Positions 27,095 through 35,223 of a stretch of DNA of 64,000 nucleotides are shown in pieces (position 1 is the first letter of the stretch; every line of letters starts with the position of its first letter). This DNA is from Pseudodesulfovibrio sp. zrk46. GTDB taxonomy: Bacteria; Desulfobacterota; Desulfovibrionia; Desulfovibrionales; Desulfovibrionaceae. The DNA lies in NCBI RefSeq assembly GCF_012516435.1, contig NZ_CP051216.1, positions 310,001 to 374,000 of the forward strand, read 5' to 3'. Both the position numbers and the translations under genes were made by a program. Under the pieces are notes generated by a model, which saw only the letters and a list, made by a program, of their open reading frames with translations, made no database searches and was not told the origin of the DNA.

Positions 27095-28069
27095 ATGATT
27101 ACCGCCTCTCCTTCGGATACGATTTCCTTTCATTTCGATGTCCCTAATAAAATGATTTCTGCAAATACCTTAGCTGGAATAGCAAAGGGACTTGAGCAAA
27201 TAACAGATACTGTTTTTGAAGAGACTTTAGAAGGAGCAAAAAAAACAGAAGTTTATCTTTGTATACCCCGAGAGGGATGCTTCGAAGCAATCTTTCAGGT
27301 TGTTGTCCCTGTGATAACCGGCGCATTTGTTTCCATTGCTTCGAAATCCTTTATCAACACTTTTTTGAAAGACATGATCGGGAAAGATCTTTCTGAATTG
27401 AGCGAATTTTCAGCAACAAAACTATCCGACTCTTTGAAAGAAAATCTTCTTATAAATTATGCTTGTACAGCTATAAGCGAATATCTCGATAGGCCATACT
27501 CTGAACTGCAATGCCGTAACAATGAAGATTACTTGAACAAAAGGCTAGTTGTCCTGAAAGCTAAAAACCTAATCTACGAACACATGGAAGAGGACAATCG
27601 TATTAAAGCTGTATCGTATAAAGGAGATGACTACATAGATAGGGAAGATTTCTCTAAATACATTGCTCCGTTGCCAGACAATGATGATGAACTATGCGAA
27701 CACAGCTTCTATCACGGAAAGATAAAAATAATTTCCCCTGTAAGCCTAAAAGAGAAAAGCCGACGGGGATGGACGTGTTTCTTCCTAAGTGATCTTCAAA
27801 ACAAGACTGAAAGAACATTTGAAATTGATGATGATAGATTTCGAAATTACGCAATCACACAAGATATCAAACTAGCGGCTGACGACATTGCAGAAGTGCA
27901 AATGATTAAAGACAACGAATTGACTCCTCAATGGCGTGTACTTCGTGTCCTTAAATTTGATGGGGAAAGCATATCTCCGCCGTTAACCAATGAAGAATTG
28001 AGCAAATTGAGCATCAAAACATTTTTTACAAAGAAACAACAACAAGCGAATTTACTGGACAACTGCTAG
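27095..28069 (+). CDS. AT-rich orphan protein, probable accessory gene
   Basis: Not recognised. About 324 residues from the ATG at 27095; a TTG at 27047 would add 16. An N-terminal domain (about 1-75) alternates strands and helices (ISFHFDVPNKMISANTLAGIA, later EVYLCIPREGCFEAIFQ). A hydrophobic segment VVVPVITGAFVSIASK (about 77-92) is followed by a helical section. The C-terminal domain (about 180-300) is strand-rich. The layout recalls small phage or mobile-element proteins with one membrane-seeking stretch, but that is only a resemblance. Its base composition and use of ATA, AAA and TTA codons differ sharply from both neighbours, pointing to transfer. Confidence 0.7.
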   Translation: MITASPSDTISFHFDVPNKMISANTLAGIAKGLEQITDTVFEETLEGAKKTEVYLCIPREGCFEAIFQVVVPVITGAFVSIASKSFINTFLKDMIGKDLSELSEFSATKLSDSLKENLLINYACTAISEYLDRPYSELQCRNNEDYLNKRLVVLKAKNLIYEHMEEDNRIKAVSYKGDDYIDREDFSKYIAPLPDNDDELCEHSFYHGKIKIISPVSLKEKSRRGWTCFFLSDLQNKTERTFEIDDDRFRNYAITQDIKLAADDIAEVQMIKDNELTPQWRVLRVLKFDGESISPPLTNEELSKLSIKTFFTKKQQQANLLDNC

Positions 28070-28075
28070 CTCAGC

Positions 28076-28527
28076 CTAGTGTCCAAGCGGCTTAGAAGCT
28101 GACCAAGCGGCAGGCAGCGTCTTGCTCGTTCTTGCACTGGAGCGAAGCGGAAGAACGCAAGAACGAGAGCTGCCAGCTTGGATCAGATTCTTGCCAGCGG
28201 ACACCGGGCGCCCGCGCTCGGAAAAGCCGCGTTTTTTTCGTTCTTTTTTGGGGCGGCTCAGCCAAAAAAGAACCGCCGTCCGCGCAGGACGCCTCCGGCA
28301 GGAATCCTTCCATAAAATCGCCGCCGAAAGGCGGCCTTCCTTCATCTCTTCCCTCATCTCTTCCTTCTTCCCCTCCCCCTCACCCGACCCCCAACCCAAC
28401 CTTATAATCCTATTTACCTTTCCCCCAACAACCCATATCAATACACTCATACACCATACTCGCTAAAATAACGCCTTCAACACCGACGCCGACCACGGCG
28501 TGATTTCGCAATATTACGGGAGATTCA
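28076..28527. repeat. Composite intergenic hairpin repeat, copy c
   Basis: No gene is seen. The region begins six bases after the orphan gene. A long hairpin (28099-28186) has arms CTGACCAAGC/GCTTGGATCAG, GGCAGC/GCTGCC and CTCGTTCTTGC/GCAAGAACGAG. A second hairpin (28240-28273) pairs GTTCTTTTTTGG with CCAAAAAAGAAC around the loop GGCGGCTCAG. Both match copy b in position and shape but differ by paired base changes. From about 28330 to 28470 the sequence is C+T-rich with no visible signal; a GGGAGA Shine-Dalgarno precedes the next gene. Confidence 0.85.
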
Positions 28528-29766
28528 ATGGAAATAATCGTCGACCATAGCGGTTGCTGTACTGAACTCGGCACGAGCATTTCCAAACTGGTCTCCCAAG
28601 GCTGCAAATCCATCATGCTGATGCAGGCGGAAGACATCATCCACAATATCCCCCGATATAAGGGTATGCTCGACAAGGCGTTGAGCGTTGCCTCCAAAAA
28701 CGGTGTCCAGATTTTCGGGGGCATCTTCCCGACCGTTTTCGCTGGAGAAACCTTCCTCGATAAGGGAAGTATCCTGGCTGGCATCGACTCCGAAGTGCAT
28801 GTCGTCACGCTGGAAAACATCACCGCCAACAACATCCTCCCCCAGATAGAGGAGGGAATTGCTCCCATCCAAAACCAATTGAAACAGGGCGACTTCAACA
28901 CGCTGTTCGTCTTTGGTGACGGGTTTGGCGAAATCAATCTGGAGCTGATGGACGGCCTGAACCACATCGTCCGGAAATACCCCATGAATGTTATCGGCGG
29001 CATGACGGGCCGGGGCAGACTGAAGGTCTCGCATTACAGTATTTTCTCGCCGGAGAAGCTCATCCAGAACGGCGCGGTGCTCGCCTTCACCCGGCTCAAG
29101 AGCAGCGTCGGCGTCAGACATGGCTGGACCCCGCTGAAAGGCGCGGAGCTGGAGATAACGAAAAACAACGGCTGCTTTGTCGAGCGCATCGACAACACGC
29201 GGGCCTTTGACCGGTATGTCCAGATCGTATCCGATTACGATGAGAAGAGCGGCACACTCCTGGCCACGGAGTACGCCAATCCGGACACCTTCTTCAACAT
29301 CGCCGTGAAATATCCGCTGGGCCTCATCAGAGAGGAGAACGGGAAGACGACCTACATTGACCGCACCCCGCTGGGTGTTGGCGCAGATAGATCGCTCCAG
29401 TTCTCCGTTGAAATTCCCGAAGGGACCAAGGCCTGCCTGATGGAACTGGAGGGAAAATCCGACGCGGAGAAATGCCAGTCACTGGCAAAGGCGTCCATTG
29501 CGGCCTATGACGAGGCCAAGAAGACCCTGCCGTCCGAGGTCAAGGACTCCAGAGTGATCATGATGGATTGCTTCGGCAGAAAAATGGCCGTGGAGCGCAT
29601 GCAGAGCGTCTACTCCCAGATTGAGCTGAAAGCCATCGCCGAAGATCAAAAGGCCATTCCCAATTCCCCCATTGGCGCCCTCTGCTTTGGGGAAATCTCC
29701 AGCATGGGCGACAGACACGTCGAGCTCCACAACAAGACGGCAGTCGTCGGCCTGGTGGAAGACTAG
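28528..29766 (+). CDS. FIST-domain sensory protein
   Basis: A 412-residue cytoplasmic protein with FIST N (about 10-210) and FIST C (about 225-395) domains, a module thought to bind small ligands such as amino acids and usually tied to signalling proteins. Supporting stretches: FGGIFPTVFAGE, TLFVFGDGFGE, VIGGMTGRG, and SPIGALCFGEISSMG near the end. No kinase, cyclase or MCP domain is attached, so any output partner must be encoded elsewhere. GGGAGA precedes the ATG. Confidence 0.85.
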   Translation: MEIIVDHSGCCTELGTSISKLVSQGCKSIMLMQAEDIIHNIPRYKGMLDKALSVASKNGVQIFGGIFPTVFAGETFLDKGSILAGIDSEVHVVTLENITANNILPQIEEGIAPIQNQLKQGDFNTLFVFGDGFGEINLELMDGLNHIVRKYPMNVIGGMTGRGRLKVSHYSIFSPEKLIQNGAVLAFTRLKSSVGVRHGWTPLKGAELEITKNNGCFVERIDNTRAFDRYVQIVSDYDEKSGTLLATEYANPDTFFNIAVKYPLGLIREENGKTTYIDRTPLGVGADRSLQFSVEIPEGTKACLMELEGKSDAEKCQSLAKASIAAYDEAKKTLPSEVKDSRVIMMDCFGRKMAVERMQSVYSQIELKAIAEDQKAIPNSPIGALCFGEISSMGDRHVELHNKTAVVGLVED

Positions 29767-29804
29767 AACCGCCTCTTTCTCTCCCAATTGTCATGCCAGC
29801 GTTG

Positions 29805-29832
29805 TTGACATATCCGCATAAGCGGATATGTT
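29805..29832 (+). promoter_or_regulatory. ars promoter with overlapping ArsR operator
   Basis: TTGACA (29805-29810) and TATGTT (29827-29832) are 16 bp apart. Between and over them lies a perfect inverted repeat, ACATATCCGC - ATAA - GCGGATATGT (29808-29831). Bound ArsR would block RNA polymerase. The predicted transcription start falls at or next to the arsR ATG at 29839, so the mRNA may be leaderless. Confidence 0.75.
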
Positions 29833-29838
29833 CATTCA

Positions 29839-30195
29839 ATGATTCAACTCGCTGAAAAACTCAAAGCCCTTTCCGACCCGACGCGGCTGCGCGTGCTGCG
29901 TCTGCTCGACCACGGAGAATTATGTGTGTGCGACCTGATGGAGGGGCTTGATCTGCCCCAGTCCAAAGTCTCGCGACACATGTCATTCCTGAAAAATGCG
30001 GGATGGGTGCAGAGCCAACGCAAGGGGAAGTGGGTATACTACTCTCTCGCCCACTCTGACGACAACATTCAGGCAGCGATGCAGCGGATATTGTGCGAGC
30101 TTCTTCCCGACCGGGACGAGGCCAAGGAAGATTATGCGCGACTGCTGGCGTTCCTGAAAACCAAGAAAGCCGACTCCTGCTCAACGGACGGTTAA
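29839..30195 (+). CDS. arsR: ArsR-family arsenic-responsive repressor
   Basis: A 118-residue winged-helix repressor of the operon it heads. The metalloid site ELCVCDLMEGL (CxC near residues 32-34) sits at the start of the DNA-binding region, followed by the recognition helix PQSKVSRHMSFLKNAGW and the wing RKGKWVYYSL. As(III) binding to these cysteines should release the promoter palindrome. No Shine-Dalgarno lies ahead of the ATG. Confidence 0.93.
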   Translation: MIQLAEKLKALSDPTRLRVLRLLDHGELCVCDLMEGLDLPQSKVSRHMSFLKNAGWVQSQRKGKWVYYSLAHSDDNIQAAMQRILCELLPDRDEAKEDYARLLAFLKTKKADSCSTDG

Positions 30196-30204
30196 GAGGT
30201 CACC

Positions 30205-31308
30205 ATGTCTGAATCGACCATGAAACGTTTGTCCTTTCTGGACCGCTATCTGACCCTGTGGATTTTCCTCGCCATGTTCGTGGGCGTGGGCACCGGCTAT
30301 CTGTACCCGGACGTGAAGAACGTCATCAACAGCTTTCAGGTGGGCACGACCAACATCCCCATCGCCATCGGCCTGATTCTGATGATGTATCCGCCGCTGG
30401 CCAAGGTGAAATACGAGCAGCTCGGACAGGTGTTTCGCAACTACAAGGTGCTGGTGTTGTCGCTGGTACAGAACTGGGTGATCGGCCCGGTGCTGATGTT
30501 CGGCCTGGCCATCACCATGCTCTCGGGCCAGCATGACTACATGGTCGGCCTGATCCTGATCGGGCTGGCGCGCTGTATCGCCATGGTCATCGTATGGAAC
30601 GATCTGGCCAAGGGCGATACCGAGTATTGCGCCGGGCTGGTGGCGTTCAACTCCATCTTTCAGGTGATCTTTTTCTCGGTGTACGCCTACATTTTCATCA
30701 CCGTGCTGCCCGGCTGGTTCGGCATGGAAGGCGTGGTGGTGGATATCTCCATGGGCCAGATCGCCGAGTCCGTATTCATCTATCTCGGCATCCCGTTCCT
30801 TGGCGGTATGCTGTCCCGTCTCATCGGCATCAAGCTCAAAGGCCGCGAGTGGTACGAGACCGTGTTCATTCCTAAGATCAGCCCGCTGACGCTCGTCTTC
30901 CTGCTGTTCACCATCCTCGTGATGTTCTCCCTGAAGGGCGACATGGTGGTGCAACTGCCCATGGACGTCATCCGCATCGCCATCCCGCTGACCATCTACT
31001 TCCTGATCATGTTCCTCGTCTCCTTCTACCTCTCCATGAAGGCCGACGCCACCTATGAGCAGGCCACGACGCTCAGCTTCACGGCCGCGTCCAACAACTT
31101 CGAGCTGGCCATCGCCGTTGCCATCGCCGTGTTCGGCATCGATTCCGGCGAGGCATTTGCCGCCGTAATCGGCCCGCTAGTCGAGGTGCCGGTGCTCATC
31201 GCGCTGGTCAACGTGGCGCTCAGGTTCAAGAAGAAGTACTTCCCATACGCCAAGGAGACCATCTCCGGCGTGTGTCACGTACAGTGCGAAACCTCTGTTC
31301 CCAAGTAA
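30205..31308 (+). CDS. acr3: Arsenite efflux transporter Acr3
   Basis: A 367-residue inner-membrane transporter with ten hydrophobic segments that exports arsenite. The conserved Cys in TM4 is present in [16 protein letters not shown], followed by [19 protein letters not shown]9-10 carry [18 protein letters not shown] and [13 protein letters not shown], the family signatures. It lies 9 bp after arsR, between the sensor and the arsenate reductase. Confidence 0.95.
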   Translation: MSESTMKRLSFLDRYLTLWIFLAMFVGVGTGYLYPDVKNVINSFQVGTTNIPIAIGLILMMYPPLAKVKYEQLGQVFRNYKVLVLSLVQNWVIGPVLMFGLAITMLSGQHDYMVGLILIGLARCIAMVIVWNDLAKGDTEYCAGLVAFNSIFQVIFFSVYAYIFITVLPGWFGMEGVVVDISMGQIAESVFIYLGIPFLGGMLSRLIGIKLKGREWYETVFIPKISPLTLVFLLFTILVMFSLKGDMVVQLPMDVIRIAIPLTIYFLIMFLVSFYLSMKADATYEQATTLSFTAASNNFELAIAVAIAVFGIDSGEAFAAVIGPLVEVPVLIALVNVALRFKKKYFPYAKETISGVCHVQCETSVPK

Positions 31309-31317
31309 GGATCGACA

Positions 31318-31734
31318 ATGAATATTCTCTTTCTCTGCACCGGCAACTCCTGCCGAAGCCAAATGGCAGAAGGCTGGGCGCGCCATCTCAAGGCCGACCA
31401 ATTCAACGCCTATTCCGCGGGTATCGAGACGCACGGCATGAATGAGCGCGCCATTCAGGTAATGAAGGAGGCCGGTGTGGACATCACCGCCCACCATTCC
31501 AAGCTGCTCGACGATCTCGCAGACGTGGACTTCGACTACGTGGTCACGGTCTGCGGCCACGCACACGAGACCTGCCCCATGTTCCCCGGCAATGCCAAGG
31601 TGGTGCACGTCGGTTTCGACGACCCGCCGGGTTTGACCAAAGGCATGGAAGACGAAGACGAAATCCTCGACGTCTACCGCCGAGTCCGAGACGAAATTAA
31701 GCAATTTGTAGAAACGCTGCCTGAAGGCATTTAA
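31318..31734 (+). CDS. arsC: Arsenate reductase (thioredoxin-coupled type)
   Basis: Reduces arsenate to arsenite for export by Acr3. It is a 138-residue low-molecular-weight phosphatase-like protein with CTGNSCRSQMAEGW at residues 7-20 (nucleophile Cys7 in this enzyme class's variant P-loop) and the redox pair Cys79 and Cys86 in VTVCGHAHETCP. This Cys triad is the thioredoxin-dependent type. It follows acr3 by 9 bp and ends the operon. Confidence 0.95.
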   Translation: MNILFLCTGNSCRSQMAEGWARHLKADQFNAYSAGIETHGMNERAIQVMKEAGVDITAHHSKLLDDLADVDFDYVVTVCGHAHETCPMFPGNAKVVHVGFDDPPGLTKGMEDEDEILDVYRRVRDEIKQFVETLPEGI

Positions 31735-32240
31735 AGATGCCTCCGGCGGCTGGGGGAAGGGGAGAGGGAAACCCTTTGAGAAGGGTTGTCCCTCTCCCCT
31801 TCCCCCAGACCCCCATCCCCTCTCCCTTCCTAAACTTTTTATCGCTCGTTTCGCTCGAGGTTACGTGAGAATATATTGCGCACGGTTTCTCCCTACGCCA
31901 TTCCGAAGACGCTAAGTCTTTACAACAAAGAACTGCAGCAGCCCTTGAACACGCAGCCTAGAAACTGACCAAATCGATTCCGCCGAGCACCAACAAATTC
32001 GGCAGCGACGAACGTCGCGCAGCACAAATCAAGGCAATCTATTTGGATCAGATTCTCAGCAAGTGATCACGAGGCGGGGAGATACTTCTTGAGCCGAGTT
32101 TTTTTCGTCTATTTTTTGGGGCGGCTCAGCCAGCCTCAGCCGTTGCCGAGTCTTCGAGGCTTACGGATGAGGACAGCAGAGATAAAAATAGACCGCCCGC
32201 CGCGGAGGCGGCCATCCGGCAGGAATCATCCATCAATCGG
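31735..32240. repeat. Composite intergenic hairpin repeat, copy d (rearranged)
   Basis: No gene is seen. GCCTCCGGCGG is followed by a hairpin (31751-31809; 19 bp stem CTGGGGGAAGGGGAGAGGG with its complement, inner AACCCTT/AAGGGTT). A CTTCCTAAAC to CGCTCGAG module lies at 31827-31859. A worn relative of the copy b/c structure follows, recognisable by TTGGATCAGATTCT, GATCACGAGGCGGGGAG and TTTTTTGGGGCGGCTCAGCCA. At about 32132 the right arm of that last hairpin is replaced by the CGAGTCTTCGAG module (32138-32184). Confidence 0.8.
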
Positions 32241-32292
32241 AGCCGAAGGCGACCTCCCTACCTACCCAACATCTATACAAACCCAAAGCTAA

Positions 32293-32901
32293 ATGATATC
32301 CAACGCGCCCATGAGCTACATGAAAGAATTCACCGCAGCGTGTTCCCAGACCCGCAAACTCGATATCGGCGACATCACCCTCGCCGAAGACGGCATGGCC
32401 ATCGATCAGACCGTACTCAATGCGGTAGAAGCCACCGGGCATATTCCGTTCCCGCTCCGTGCGGAAAACGGCTTCAACGTCAACTTCGGCATGTTCCACA
32501 TGTTGGCGAAAAAATTTCACATCCCCGGCGCAACCATGACGCTGGGCAACGTGGCCGTGAACGGCGAAATGCGCTTCCCGGCGGAGTTGCCGCACTTCAA
32601 GAAGATGCTCAAAGAGCAGTCCGGTGAAGAGAACATGGGACAGTACCACCTGTGGACTACCCTGCCCGGCGGATACATCCTCGACCACGCCATCATGTCC
32701 GGCCTGCACAGGGACGGCATCGTGGAAGTGAACGAAGCGGTCCCGACCGAACGGTACCTGTACGGCAAGGCCGACGAGCTGCCGCACGGACTGACCTATC
32801 ACCCCATGATCGTGGGACTGGAGTTCTTCGTGGCGTCCGGCACCATCGATCAGGAAGCCCTCGAATACCTGATGGGCGAACGGTTTCCGAAGCAGTATTA
32901 G
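32293..32901 (+). CDS. Hypothetical protein, 202 residues
   Basis: Not recognised. It is soluble, with no signal peptide or membrane segment. Mixed alpha/beta character with the segments GHIPFPLRAENGFNVNFG, FHIPGATMTLGNVAVNG, YHLWTTLPGGYILDH and GLTYHPMIVGLEFFV. The start is unsure, as no Shine-Dalgarno precedes the ATG at 32293 or the one at 32311. Its base use matches the core genes, so it is probably an ordinary chromosomal gene though it follows a repeat block. Confidence 0.7.
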   Translation: MISNAPMSYMKEFTAACSQTRKLDIGDITLAEDGMAIDQTVLNAVEATGHIPFPLRAENGFNVNFGMFHMLAKKFHIPGATMTLGNVAVNGEMRFPAELPHFKKMLKEQSGEENMGQYHLWTTLPGGYILDHAIMSGLHRDGIVEVNEAVPTERYLYGKADELPHGLTYHPMIVGLEFFVASGTIDQEALEYLMGERFPKQY

Positions 32902-32923
32902 TCAACGCAGACGATGTAATATG

Positions 32924-32956
32924 AAAAGGCGACTCAGAAACGGGTCGCCTTTTTTT
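32924..32956. terminator. Terminator between convergent genes
   Basis: AAAAGGCGAC/GTCGCCTTTTTT stem with a T tract on the plus strand, 22 bp past the 202-residue hypothetical gene. Confidence 0.8.
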
Positions 32957-32975
32957 GTACTGTGAAGGATATCGA

Positions 32976-33773
32976 TCAGTCGTCGCCGGGACAGGAATCA
33001 GACGGCTCGTCTTCCTTTTCCTTCATGTGCCCGTATTCCACGAAGCCCGCGCTGAGAATACCGGCTGGCAGTGCGAACATGCCGATGCCGAGGAGCGCGA
33101 TGACCGACGCGAGGAAACGGCCCATGCCGGTGACGGGATAGGCGTCGCCGTAGCCCACCGTGGTCAGGGTGATGATGGCCCACCACATGGCGTGGGGTAT
33201 GGAGCCGAAGATGGCGGGTTGCGCCTCGTGCTCAAAATAGTACATGAGACTGGAAGCAATGATGAGCAGGATGGCTAGGCCGAAACCGGCCACGGCGAGC
33301 TGCTCCTTCTTGAGACGGACCACGGTGAAAAAGACTTGCACGGCATCGGAATAACGGCCGAGCTTCAGGACGCGGAGCAAACGCATGAGGCGGATGGCAC
33401 GCAGGAAGATGAGATCCACGGGCAGCAGGAAGGGGATGTAGAAAGGAATAATCGCCAAAAGGTCCACGATCATGAGCGGACTGAGAGCGTGGCGGATCCG
33501 CCCACCGAGGCCGCCACCATTGGACTGGCACTGGCTGCACACCCAGAGGCGGGCTGCGTATTCCACGGTGAAAATCGCTACGGAGAAGTATTCAAAGGAC
33601 CGGAACAGATGACGATAGGTCTGCGAAACGTCTTCCATGGTCTCGACGATTACGGCCAGGACGTTGAGCAAAATGAGGACCACGAGAAAAGCACGCACCC
33701 ACCTTGCCCGCGGGTCGCGGCCCTCCTGATCTTCCAGCAGCAGATACAGCGTATGCTTGAGCGATGTTTCCAT
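32976..33773 (-). CDS. Voltage-gated potassium channel family protein
   Basis: A 265-residue six-helix ion channel. The S4-like segment FLRAIRLMRLLRVLKLGRY (about 120-140) has the periodic arginines of a voltage sensor. The pore loop has the K+ selectivity filter TVGYGD near residue 205, before the last helix. No cyclic-nucleotide or RCK domain follows; the tail is acidic. It stands alone and is convergent with its neighbour. Confidence 0.9.
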   Translation of the reverse strand: METSLKHTLYLLLEDQEGRDPRARWVRAFLVVLILLNVLAVIVETMEDVSQTYRHLFRSFEYFSVAIFTVEYAARLWVCSQCQSNGGGLGGRIRHALSPLMIVDLLAIIPFYIPFLLPVDLIFLRAIRLMRLLRVLKLGRYSDAVQVFFTVVRLKKEQLAVAGFGLAILLIIASSLMYYFEHEAQPAIFGSIPHAMWWAIITLTTVGYGDAYPVTGMGRFLASVIALLGIGMFALPAGILSAGFVEYGHMKEKEDEPSDSCPGDD

Positions 33774-33914
33774 AAATCACCTTTTTCCGCTTATATTCAT
33801 TAAACGTTGTTTCGCCCCTCCCTGTCAATGCACGGGAAAATGCTTGCCAGACGCCGATCCTTTTGCAAAAAACCGCAGTCCGGTGTACATCAGACCTTAA
33901 CTAAACGGATAAAT

Positions 33915-34127
33915 ATGACGATGAACTTCTTGGAAAAGATAAAAAAAGAGGGCTACATCCGCTATCGCGGGGCTGTGGACTCCTCAGTTTACGAGTATTT
34001 CAACTGCGACTGCTCCTGGAAGGCCACCTGGTATATCAAAAAAGGCCACTACCAGTGCTGCGGTTGCAAGGAACGGTGCGAGACATCTGATCCGGACGGG
34101 TTTCAGCTGTTTCTCGACCTGGGATAG
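33915..34127 (+). CDS. Small cysteine-rich protein, 70 residues
   Basis: Not recognised. Starting at MTMNFLEKIKKEGYIRYRG, it has a cysteine cluster CDCSW and CCGCKERC that could form a zinc-ribbon-like or metal-binding knuckle. The long frame begins upstream at 33807, but that part lacks protein character and the ATG at 33915 is a better start. It precedes a secreted hypothetical by 15 bp, so the two may be co-transcribed. Confidence 0.6.
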   Translation: MTMNFLEKIKKEGYIRYRGAVDSSVYEYFNCDCSWKATWYIKKGHYQCCGCKERCETSDPDGFQLFLDLG

Positions 34128-34142
34128 ACACGGGATACAGAC

Positions 34143-34661
34143 ATGCGACACATTACGGGACTCCTTTTCGCGCTCCTCTTGACGCTCACCCTCGCCTTGC
34201 CCGCTCAGGCCACGGAGTTCATGGACATGGACATCTGCCTGGGCCGCAAGCTCATCGCCCGCATCCTGTGCAAGGATGAACTCGAGGTAAATTACGTGTC
34301 CCGCGTACACGAGAACGTCTATCTGTTCTCCGTGTTCTACGCCAACAAGGAAGCCCGCTTCTTCGTGGGTGTCTACAACGACATGATCCGCATTCAGGGC
34401 AAGGATTTCCAGACCACCACCCGCTCCATTCCATACCACTTCGACTCCGCGGCCAAGTGCTCCGTCGTGGACTATGCCGTGCCGGAATGTCTTAATACCG
34501 AGCGACTGGTCTGCTGCTCCGAGAAGACCATCGAAGAAGAATTGGATGAAAAGTTCTGGGATCGTCCCATCCCGGATCTGCTGGAAGAAGACCTGCAACG
34601 CGCCCTGCAGGGCGACAACGCCACCCAGCCCGAGGACACCACCGACGGCGCAGCCCAGTAG
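34143..34661 (+). CDS. Secreted hypothetical protein, 172 residues
   Basis: Not recognised. A strong signal peptide (MRHITGLLFALLLTLTLAL, then PAQA) suggests cleavage near residue 22. The mature part has several cysteines (ICLG, ILCKDE, AKCSVV, PECLN, VCCSEK), suitable for disulfides in the periplasm, and an acidic tail rich in Glu, Asp and Gln. It ends before a strong terminator. Confidence 0.7.
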   Translation: MRHITGLLFALLLTLTLALPAQATEFMDMDICLGRKLIARILCKDELEVNYVSRVHENVYLFSVFYANKEARFFVGVYNDMIRIQGKDFQTTTRSIPYHFDSAAKCSVVDYAVPECLNTERLVCCSEKTIEEELDEKFWDRPIPDLLEEDLQRALQGDNATQPEDTTDGAAQ

Positions 34662-34677
34662 TCTGCAAATACACATG

Positions 34678-34716
34678 AAAAAATCCCCCGTACACGATGT
34701 GTACGGGGGATTTTCG
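34678..34716. terminator. Bidirectional terminator
   Basis: Stem AAATCCCCCGTACAC/GTGTACGGGGGATTT with only a three-base loop; it serves the convergent genes on both sides. Confidence 0.88.
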
Positions 34717-34728
34717 TTTATCCGGGGA

Positions 34729-35040
34729 TTAGAGCTTTCTAAACCAGAGCAACAGGCCGATAAGCCCCAGCGTAGGATACATGGGCAGCCAGTCTTCGAA
34801 GTAGAGGCAATAGGCTCCCACGGCCACAAACAGGCACAGACAGGCAAAGGCTTCCAGCAACCGCCGCAGGGACATCATCCTGTCCTTGGGGAGCCCCTTA
34901 TGGGCAAAGCGGGTAAGCCGGGTCTGCTCCGGGGCCGACGGGGCCATGGCTTGACGGGACGACTGAAGCTTCTTGCCGCACTTGGCGCAAAAACGGCTTT
35001 CATCGTCATTTTTCCTGCCGCATCCAGTACATACGATCAT
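34729..35040 (-). CDS. Zinc-ribbon membrane protein
   Basis: A 103-residue protein starting with a double CxxC zinc ribbon, MIVCTGCGRKNDDESRFCAKCGKK, then a basic/Ser/Pro linker and a hydrophobic hairpin of two membrane segments (LLEAFACLCLFVAVGAYC and MYPTLGLIGLLLWF). The start at 35040 puts the ribbon at the N-terminus; the frame extends 12 codons upstream without a Shine-Dalgarno. Function unknown. Confidence 0.7.
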   Translation of the reverse strand: MIVCTGCGRKNDDESRFCAKCGKKLQSSRQAMAPSAPEQTRLTRFAHKGLPKDRMMSLRRLLEAFACLCLFVAVGAYCLYFEDWLPMYPTLGLIGLLLWFRKL

Positions 35041-35223
35041 GGAATTGGTTATTGCCTGTTTGCTTCGAGCGGTCAAGGAACATGCCGTGACAAAAAGGTA
35101 TCTAAATATAGCCGGAAGCCCCGGATGACCCTAATTACCCGACGATATTTACTTTGCAAAAATTCCTGAGTTGGAATACGGTTTTTGGCGGAATCAACAT
35201 AGCAAGGATAATCAGAATCGACC

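Noticed and set aside
23600-32240. CRISPR array
   Set aside because: The repeats are long, few, variable and in both orientations, without regular spacers or cas genes.
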